Assembly: GCA_013433145.1 (NCBI GenBank)
Contig: CM024180.1
Span: 7,568,001 to 7,632,000 of the forward strand
From: Ascaris suum
Taxonomy: Eukaryota > Nematoda > Chromadorea > Rhabditida > Ascarididae
Direction: 5' to 3'
DNA length: 64,000 bases
Shown here: in pieces, positions 54,797 to 64,000 of the stretch
Layout: the number at the start of each line of letters is the position of its first letter
Position numbering within the stretch: position 1 is the stretch's first letter
The notes under the pieces: model-generated
Database searches by the model: none
Told to the model about the DNA's origin: nothing
Seen by the model: only the letters and a program-made list of their open reading frames with translations
Program-made: the position numbers and the translations under genes

Positions 54797-57700
54797 AAAT
54801 TTTTACGAATAGGAGTGTTTGTTTTTATTTTCTTGGGGAAATGAGCCATATTGCTTTTTGCGTAAAAGAAGCGATGAATTTAAAAATTAATATGTTAGTG
54901 GGGAGAAGGATGAGGAAGTTTTTAGGTACGATAGAGGTGAGGTTTTTTTTAAACCGTGAATGCGCCGTATAAGAACGGCTGAATGGTTTAGTGGTTTTCA
55001 TGAATATGAAGTACATATATGTGATGGTTGTCTTCGATGAGATGAGGCTTTTATCTGCTGATATTTGTCAATTAAAGAAAATTTTTTTTTTTTGGTGATA
55101 GGTATAACTTTCCACTGGAAAATTGTTCAGCGAATTTTTCTTCTTTTCTGAAAATATTCGCATGAAGTAATTGAATTCCTGGGAAATAGCTCTCCTTAAC
55201 GCTATTTTGGAATGATGTGCTTAGAAGAGAGGGTGTGCCGTAAAATTGTGGATATAAGCCCTGGTCATGGCCTTCCTTTTAATGACCTATATAGTTGGCG
55301 ATGTGTTCGGTCTTACGACCAGGATTTAACGACAAAGGTGGGGATACGGCGAGGGGAAAAAGGGACCGATGCGAAATATTTGTGTTTTATGCTTTGAGCA
55401 AGGAGGACGCAAGTGTTATGCTAGAGTTATGCAGGGAAATAGCACCCTCTTGTTCTCTGCTCTCTCAGATGCAATAGTTTTTGCATCTGCTTTATCGTCT
55501 GGCACACTCTACAGCCTTTCATCATTGCTCTGGCATTATGCCAATCTGTTTCTATACTGCACTGCGATCGTGTATTGTTTTATATGTTGTTTTTATCTCT
55601 GGTAGTTATTGCGGCAGTGCGATCGTTGAGCATTTTTGCTCGTGCAGTCTGCGCTCTCATGCATTGCGTTATCTCTCGCCTCTATTCTGGCAATTTCCAT
55701 TCACTATCGAGGGTTATTCATTGTTTTCTCGCATTTTCTGACGGTCCCTCGATGAAATGATGAAATATTCGATATGGGTGCGCGTGCTCGCTATCGGCGA
55801 TTATAGTGTGATGCGGCATGCGTCATAAATCGTTAAAATAATAGTTTGTGAGATTGAGAGGATTAGAGTGTGAGGAGAAGAAGAGAGATGAGCGGGTTTT
55901 GAGAGAATTAAAGTGGGGAGTGAGAAATAGAGTTGAATTTTTGGTAAAAGATGCAAATAGTTGAGTGATTATTGCATTTGAAGAGAAGGCATGATTGCGA
56001 AGCAAAAGAGACAACGATGATTGAAGTGGGGAGGGTTGAGAAGTGAATGCATCGGGATTGGCATTTTGCCAGGAGGATAACGCACGCACGCATCGCCGTT
56101 CAGCGGAAAGTTCAACAGGGGGCCGTGGAGTGACGCGAATTTAAATGCTCTCTTTCATTATTTCTGTTGTTAAGGGAGACAGATGGTGAATTAGGCAGAG
56201 AGCAGAAGGATGGGAAGAGGTGGCGCATTTGTCCGTTGCAATATATATATATACGGAACAGTTGGAGGAATGAATAATAGTTATGGTAAAGGAACGCCAG
56301 TAGAAAGTGAGAAGAAAATGGATATTTCGGAAGGTTGACAAAGGTATGTACAGGTTTTTAGTTGATGTAGTTGAATTGATGTTTTGGGAAGCGACGAGAG
56401 GGGGTAAGAGCAATGGGGATACAGGAAGAGGTCCTGGTCCTGGATGTCCAGGGAATTTTGCGTTTTAAAGTGCATGATTTAAGCAATTGTTTATAGTTTT
56501 TTACTACCTGGATGGTAGGATAACCGAGGTGTGGATTAGGGGTAGAACAGAACGGTGGGACTGTACTGTATCTGTTTCTTTGGAAGGGAAGTATGGAATG
56601 TGGTGTAATTGGTGAGGGAATAAGCTTGGTTTATGCGCTTAGGAAAGTGTTGCTTCTAAAGCTGTTAAGTGCTTTGTATAAAATATCAATGCTTTTTTTA
56701 ATCAAACGAGAGAAAGGAGTTGATTGAATGAATCGCTTTCGTCACTGAGGAACCGAGATGAGATTAACATTCCTCTTAGGACTTCGACCTGGATCATTTG
56801 TGCCATGGCAAGACCTCTTAGATTCAATCTTCTGGCATCTTCATATAAATCCAAGGAAAAATGTCCTGCACCTTAGTATTCAAATGCGATGGTGCATATG
56901 GGAGTGTGCTTGGAATGTGGATTTAGCTGTTATTACTCTTGTCTATATATGCACGCTTGATATAGTGTTTATATCTGCGAGGGGGGGGGGGGAGTTATTG
57001 GAGTTTATTTTCCCATTTAAGCATGACGTTCGTGGTGAACCATAAATGAGCACAATTTCTTACCCCGTAAAGTGTTCCTGAGTGTAAAATTTGAGCCTTA
57101 CATGTGAGGTGCTTGAGCTGCAATTTTTCAAGTCTTGGAGATAAGCAAAGAAACGGATTTCAATGTCTTTAGTCCAAGAGGTTTCCAAGAGCTTTCATCT
57201 AAGATGGGTTCGAAGAGGACAACCTGAGCTCATGAGCTTCCTTGCCCTCATCAGCTCTTGGCTTTTTTTTGTTGCACCATTGCTATAGTATAGTGGATTA
57301 TAATATTAGATATTGTTAGGGGACATTTGAGATATAAGACAAGGTCATCTGAGGATCGCTTGACGGACCTATGAAGAATGAAGGAGCAGCTGTTGGGCTT
57401 CCAAAGCACTCATTATTGGGATGACTGTTTTGGACATTTGCACAGCGTTGATGAGCGCAGAGAGAGTTGACAGAAGAGGATTGAACAATAGCGCCTATAT
57501 GAGATAGTGCCACCAAACGTTTTGACAGAATAGATCTGAAGTGACGTGCAAATAGTTCGAGAACAAATAGCTTGAGGTGAGTGGAGTTCTGGAAAAAATA
57601 GCTCGAGCTAAGTGGATAGATGGATTTAACGGGTGCTGAAGGTATGGAAAATGTGCTGTCAAGTGTGCGAGGTGCAGAAATTTATTTTGAATGACCTGAA

Positions 57701-59765
57701 AGGTTTAGGTGGGAAAGGTGGAGTGGGATGGGAGAAGAAAGTAGGTTGGCCAAATAATAAACACGCTTGCTTGGTGTGTGTATCACGTTAGTTCGATTCA
57801 TGGTTTTGGTGTTCGTTTTGCTCTAAGAGACCTTCAGTTCAAACATCACACGAATCATTTGTTAATGTGGTACTCTCAGTGAAAACTGGAGCAATACGAG
57901 TAATTAGACTTTTGGTATAGGTAGATACCACTCTCGAGTTTTAGGTGAACCCTTCAATACAAAAATCCAAAATTAGGGGAAGGGGGTTTTCTCCATGCAT
58001 GGTCGTGAGGTGAGTTCGTGCTTGTGAACCATTTGCTCGAAGAGGTTTGGCTTTATTAAGGACTATCGTAATTCGCCCGTGTTTAGGACCTCGCGAGAAC
58101 TAAACGAGCAAAAAATGCCACGGGAAATATTGCAGAGGTTGTAACGTTTATGGATATCTTTCCCAGTGACTTACAGTTATGGTGAATACTTCCCCGAGAA
58201 GCTTGTTCCTGCTGCTGTTCGTGACCTTGACGACCACCCACCGCTTCATTAATTATGGCTTAGCCGCAGATTATTCATATCATGCCGTTTGGATCCATAT
58301 GACGAAAAAAATCTGAAGAGACTCTTCACAAAGGGTCTATTCAAGTCGAATGTCCAACGACTTCGACTCCGCCCAGAATTGGACATACGGCTCATTTATC
58401 CACATTCGTAGGCAAAAGATTTGATTTCTTATGGACCAAAATCTGTTTTCTAATCTCGTAGGGCGGAGGTTGTGTATTTTTTATTCATGGTTAGAAAGGT
58501 TGGTGCACGTTACCTTCGATTTTATTTCAAGGTAGATTGAGTGAGGGGTTTCTTGATATTGCTTTATAGAGTATCATATTGTTGAACGAGAAATTCAGTA
58601 TAGAGGGAGGGGCAAATGATAAGGAGAGAGATGTAACCGTGGAGCTATTTGACGCCCTAAGGGTGGAATTGAACAGGAAGAAGAGAGCGACCCGTTGGGA
58701 GAAGTGGGCGACTATTTGCGTTGTCGAATTACGCAAAAGGGTATATATGTGAACGATCCGGCCTTTAAAGCGGAAATTGCAATTTTTGACGTATTTCGCA
58801 TTGGGTCAGTCGGCCGATCATGTCCATCTCTTCAGTGGAGTATAGAGGAACATGAACGGATCTTTCTTTCTTCGTATGTGTTCTTTCTTAGGAAGAAGGG
58901 GGGGGGGGATCCATAAATGGTATCCGCCTGAAATGTTAACAGAGGTTCTGCGTTAGAAGACAGCCGTCTATTGTTAAATGTAGGTGCTTCGGAGCATTCG
59001 ACTGATGTGTGTTTATTCTATTATCGGGCTTTTAAGCGTTTATTTGGAAGATGCCGAATTTATAGTCTGTTGAAATGGATCGGCATGATCTTCGTTATTT
59101 GAATTTTGTCAGAAATAGTTGGGAATGATATTTCGTATATCTTCAGATTTCACCGGTATATTTTGCTGCATTTTGAAAGGGGCTTATATTCAAGGCGATA
59201 CGGTAATATCGGAAATTCTTCCCTATTGCTTCATGTGGCGAACGATTGAGAGAAAGCAGCTGCTAAAATCTTTCACGATGAAAAAAGGCGCGCTTGTTTA
59301 TCGTCGATGCAATCTTAGCACTCGTTAGCGGCTGATCTTTGTATACGTCGATATCGCTGTTATAGGCGAGTTTATAAGTACATTTGCACTTTGTTGGCAA
59401 ATCATTGATTTGCATAAAAAATTGTTGATTAATTTGCATAAATGGGGAGGGGGAAGGGTGCTCTTTATCACCTCTCTTTCGTCTCCTTATTCTGCTTTCC
59501 TTTTTTGGGGAAATGTTTTTTTTTGCTCGAGAGGGTTTTTTTAGTCACGTTTGCAGTATTATGCTGAGGTGTACTTTTATCACTTTTGTTGATTGGCGTG
59601 CGTGTTGAAAATGCTTGGTGGGAATTTGCTCGTTAAAAATGCTGGCCAAGTTTTATATCGTTAATGTTGGTAGAGGTTAAATCGGCTAATAGATTTGAAG
59701 CTGGTGGGGTTTTACAGGTGTTGCTATAAATCGTCACTGTTTTATTAAATGAATGAATAAATATA

Positions 59766-59836
<71 letters not shown>

Positions 59837-62800
59837 GTACTGTGTGTTTGTGTGTGTGTGTGTGCTGATAGCTTCAGTAATTCAGTTCGCGAACTAAGCG
59901 AGTAACCTCAGAGGTGTAAACATGCGTTCGAGGTTGATCTTAATTCATATAGGTATTAGTTGTGCAGTTCGAGAACTTGATGAAGTCGGAGGGTGCTATA
60001 AGTTTTGCATATGCAGATATTTGTATTTGATCAAGTAATAGTGATGAGCGAGTTTTTTGAATGCGCATTTGTGTAAATAATTAGGTTTTATAGGTAAAGA
60101 TAAAATTTACCTCAAATTACAAGGGGATCTAATGTGTGGATGTAATTGATTGCGAATGTTTATGTGGTTCGTAGATGTGGTAATCGAATTTTTGGGTTAA
60201 TTTAATCGATCCTTTATGATTTATTAAGTTATCGAATTAACTAAGTTTTTCCTCGTTTATTTACTGCTAATGATGTTTGTTTTTCATCTTTGCATATAAA
60301 CAAAATAATATGAAGTAAGGAGTGTTGGCATGTATCTTTGCAACGCTATGTGATTATGCAACCCGTGGAAATGTGCAGATGGCTTTTATAAATGGCGTAC
60401 TGTAACATTATTGATTGATTGTTAGTGATTGATCAGATATAGTCGATCTCATGGTTGATTTCTTTTAAATCCTAAGATTCTTTTTTTTGTTCCTGTATTC
60501 TTTTTGCGCACTGAAAAATATTCGTTTCGCTTGGTGGAAAAAGAATAACAAGGGGAAGGAAAAAGGTGGAGGGGAGGGAAGGACTGTGAGTAGTTCTTCA
60601 TGTACATGGGTTTGCTTCAGGTATTTTAAGGTGTTCAGCAGGTGAATAAGATGTCACTTCTATTATGAAGTATTCAGGCCATTTATTCAATTCTAGGTCT
60701 TTTTGCTGAATTCAAATATTTATATCAATTCGTTTTAATATTCCCCTCCTCCCCCCCCCCCCATTTTTTAATGCGCTTTCGCAAGTTTACGCTCATAAAG
60801 TGCAATATGTGGCGTTGTTTGCGTGTCTGTGTCTGTCTGTTGGGCAGTTCTGGTTGAGGAGTCATGAAGTTAATGTCGTGAAGTTTTCCGCTCTATAAAA
60901 TGGTCTCTAATGCCCCATTTTGACTGCCATCCGCTAACATCGAGGCAATTTTGCGTATATTTTGGATTTATTCAGTTCCTTGTATGTTACTGGTTACAAC
61001 ATTTGTGAGAGATTTTTGTCTAAACTTGCTCGATATTTTGGTAATTCGTCAGCGTTGGGAGGGTGGGGGGGGGGGGGACACGGAAAGAGAGGAGAGGGAG
61101 GGAGGATCTGAAATATGATCGGATTTTTATTTCATACGCGCCGGGTAATGGAAAAACGAGGGTTCTGTGGAAGTTTTCTGCGAGGAGTCGGAGCAATTAA
61201 AGTATAAAGATTATTGTGCACGTTTTGTTATTTGTTGGCCATTTGTGAAATAAGTCTGGCTAGATGCAGAAGCACATATCGTGCCTGCTTCACTGGCATG
61301 TTTTCCGTATTTCTCAAGAATTCCATTCTTTATTGCCGATATTTATTTTGTTATAGTAGTTGAAAGGTTTGCATATCAAGTAGTATTTAATTGTATAGAT
61401 GCGTTGTATTGTTATCGTGTTGAAGGTCATCGTCGACCTTTATAGCGATCAAGGTGAAACATTGAAGATGCCGTACGCCTCATAACTTCGATTATTTTTT
61501 TGGCGGGTGTTTGTGTTCGTTGCGTACGTACCGGTGTTGTGCAATATACATGTGAGAGGTGGGGTTATGAACGGAAAGGTAGGCGGGGCATATGTTTGCC
61601 ACACCGCCATCGAATGTGTTCGAAGTGAGTTCCCACTTTTATATTTAAGGTGTTTGTTTCGTTTGTGCCTTACAGCACAGTGGTTACCAGTTGCGCAAAA
61701 ACCTGGCTCTTTATTTCCAGCTCTTATGTAGGATGTATTAGAGGAGTAATCATTTTTTTCGAAGATTTTTTTCTTTTGGATGTGATTAGTTGCAAGGTAA
61801 GCATAAAATCACGCAGGTAATTGCAGGTAAGGTCAGTTCTGGTAAGGCTTGAAGAGTGTTTTTTTTTTGTACGAAGTATGATTTTTGAGGGAATTTTTCT
61901 ACCCATGTTAGCTTTTTTGGCAGTTTCATATTGTTTTTTTTTTTTTTTGATTTAGTTTGTTTGCGGAATCGGTTTTCTGTGTGATATTACCGGTACTAGT
62001 TCGCTACCTGGTTTAAAGAGTCACCACAGGTGTGTGTGGAGATCCTTCAGGTCTTTTATGAGCCGTCCCGTGTTCCCACCACTTAAATGCATACACACTG
62101 TGGAACCTAAAACATCACATTGGCAGTACGCAATACGACGTGCATATTGAGTTAGTTGCATAATAAGAGGAAACTCTTGCCACTCCAGCTTTGTCTGAAT
62201 GATTTTTTGGTAGCTGTAGTTGTTAGCAACGGCATATTGAAATCCATAATTGGGCCAAAGTTTGGTGGAAAACCTACATGTTTCGTGGGGAGATTTTGGT
62301 CGAAGTTCCCTAGAATTAATGAAAATTTTGATAACGTTGTTTAAATTTTAAAGGAGGGAGTTTCCTGGTGCCGGAATCGTAGAGAAGACGCGTTATTCTT
62401 GGAGAGAAAGGTCGGCAACTCTGTCGTCACCACTAGACGTGGAGCAGTCCTGCAGTATTCCCCCCTCCTCCCTCCCCCTATTGATGGTTGCAAGACTTAC
62501 CTGCTTTGTTTGCAGTCCCCTTTTGCTGCGTTGCATGATTATACTGTGATGTTTGTTGTCGTAAGTGGGTAGCTTGGATGGGGATGAGAGTCGATAGAAG
62601 GGTTCTTATAAGTTTTTTTCGTTTGGGAGGTTTGAGGGAGGGAATGGGGGGGGGGGTGCTCTTTATCGCAGTAATTGTTTCTTTACAAAGAGCATTGGCG
62701 GTTTTTTTTTTCCATAAATGTTTTCAGTCTTGTTGTGCCTCTCCACCAAGTTGCCTGGTACTATGCGTCTCTCATCCGCTGTCCTTCTCTCTTCCTGATC

Positions 62801-63634
62801 ACGTGTTTTATCTGTTTTCATCCCGGAGATTTGCAATGTGGTTCTCATTTTCCAGTAGGGGCAGTTGTTGTGTTGATGATATTTCGCAGGATTTGGGATT
62901 CTCGGTTTGAAATGAGAGACAGTGGGTGAGTCGGTCTATGTTTCTAAAAGTTTTGCGAATGAAGCACACCTGGATATATTGCAATTACAAATACAGATAT
63001 GTATCTTCTTCGTATAAGGTGTTTTGAAGTATGTTATTAACAATTTTGGCAGAGGAACTCTGATTCTGAAAAGATTTTTGGAGATGCGCTGCTGAAGGTG
63101 AAGGATGCTGCTGGTGGTATATGTTGCAATATCCTCATGTGCGATGTAGGCCTGTGTCGTGTCGAATGGTGTCTGTTTTGTCTGAACTGAACGTTTTTGT
63201 AGGTCATGTGAGAGGTGCGAATATATGGTTGAATTATACTTGTGACCGTCTAGTTTTTGTAAACGAACTCTAAAGTCGGTCGATATTTGAGTGCAGTCCA
63301 TGTTCACAGGTGCAGATGAGTCAGTGTTATTGCGGAAGGATGATTCGACAGTGATGGATTGTTGTTGCTATGTGATATGTATGCATTTTGTAAGGTTGAG
63401 GCTCCGTGCGCACTTGATAGTTGACTCCAGAAATTGATAGACTCCGTGCTTAAAATAACTGTCGAATATTTACATATAGTCTCTATTCGGGTAAGGTGTG
63501 GTAATTGAGAGTGATTAATTTCATATAGAGCACTGTCCGGTGAATGCTTTTTGATGAAATTGCGTAGGTATTTTTCTCTGAAGTAGTAATTTTACTTTCT
63601 TCCCTCCCTCCTCAATCTTTTCTTCCTTGTCTAG
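54797..63634. other. Mostly noncoding sequence to near the right edge
   Basis: About 8.8 kb with no confident gene. Open frames of 60-110 codons (55212-55397, 56758-57045, 58695-58916, 59119-59328, 62578-62910) have occasional donor or acceptor words but no family match or consistent joins. There are C or G runs at about 56982-56991, 58900-58908, 60751-60762, 61065-61077 and 62646-62654. The stretch may be intron of a long plus-strand gene. Confidence 0.45.
59771..59863. repeat. (TA)n array followed by a (TG)n stretch
   Basis: TA units run from about 59771 to 59832, then TACAGGTACTG and TG units to 59863: a compound dinucleotide microsatellite. Confidence 0.93.
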
Positions 63635-63654
63635 GTGTGCTGTATTCTAAGAGG

Positions 63655-63804
63655 ATGGGTAAATTCGGGGAAGTGGAGGATGATTATAGTTTTGCGGACT
63701 CGGATATGAAGGAATGGTTGTTTATGAAGGTGAAGGAGGGGGGAGGGGAATCTGGTGATTTGATGGTACTGGAAGTGCCCAACTTAAATGCTGAGATTTT
63801 GTGA
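63655..63804 (+). CDS. Candidate first exon or small ORF at the right edge (unrecognised)
   Basis: A long pyrimidine tract (63599-63632) ending TTGTCTAG at 63634 is followed 20 bases later by an ATG. The 49-residue frame reads MGKFGEVEDDYSFADSDMKE and ends LEVPNLNAEIL. The acceptor-leader-ATG layout matches the trans-spliced genes in this window. A donor AAG/GTGAAG after residue 25 (63729) would make it a first exon running past the window edge. The acidic composition and G+C content are gene-like, but I recognise no family. Confidence 0.3.
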   Translation: MGKFGEVEDDYSFADSDMKEWLFMKVKEGGGESGDLMVLEVPNLNAEIL

Positions 63805-64000
63805 GCGCAAAATTGTGATTCGCTTCCATCGAGCGTGCCATGCAGAGATCGCGAAAATAAAGCATGAAAAAATTGCACTGAATTGAAGTTTTGAGCGCGC
63901 TTTGGCGTTTTGCCAATTTATGGGATGCAAAGGGTATATTCAGGCGACGTTTCGTTGGTGAAGAAGAGAGAGCAATAGATGGCAGGAAGGAAAAGTCAGA

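Noticed and set aside
54490..54849. 119-codon minus-strand frame
   Set aside because: Lys-rich composition reflects pyrimidine-rich plus-strand DNA; no motif. Noted because it weakens the plus-strand candidate at 54518-54796.

Overview
This window is animal genomic DNA, almost certainly from a nematode. It is AT-rich, with introns from about 0.1 to more than 4 kb, TTTCAG-type splice acceptors, many poly-T/poly-A runs and several pure C or G runs of 10-16 bases. Two lines of evidence point to Nematoda. One gene encodes the two-DM-domain protein MAB-3, a nematode architecture. Three or four genes also begin 13-60 bases after a strong splice acceptor with no visible upstream exon, as expected for spliced-leader trans-splicing. 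I cannot name the species. No bacterial features, rRNA, tRNA or CRISPR are visible.

Layout, left to right. 786-9551 (+): six-exon pno-1 (PNO1/Dim2, 40S ribosome assembly), 270 residues, rebuilt from phase-consistent splice sites; its last intron holds a 28-bp minisatellite that repeats an acceptor-like motif. 13862-19331 (-): mab-3, a doublesex-family sex-determination transcription factor; its first coding exon ends in a tandem 51-bp duplication that copied the splice donor. 19332-32346: AT-rich, with a decayed reverse transcriptase (28500-29310), a (TA)n array and degenerate repeats. 32347-38630 (-): a gene I do not recognise, six exons, three hydrophobic segments followed by a Ser/acidic tail; all exon phases agree. 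40849-41494 (-): two-exon snr-3 (Sm D1). 41508-49219: mostly noncoding, with one weak two-exon candidate. 49249-52725 (+): an SR splicing factor, best matched to rsp-5, with one RRM, an RS region and a Lys/Glu-rich tail whose 3' end has competing acceptors. 52726-64000: no confident gene; three weak candidates (54075-54470, 54518-54796, 63655-63804).

The recognised genes serve ribosome biogenesis (PNO1), splicing (Sm D1, RSP-5) and male development (MAB-3). From memory, the C. elegans orthologues of the first and second pairs carry neighbouring clone names (Y53C12B for pno-1 and mab-3; T28D9 for snr-3 and rsp-5), all on chromosome II, so the window appears to keep old linkage. Coordinates of multi-exon genes span the introns; exon limits are given in each entry.
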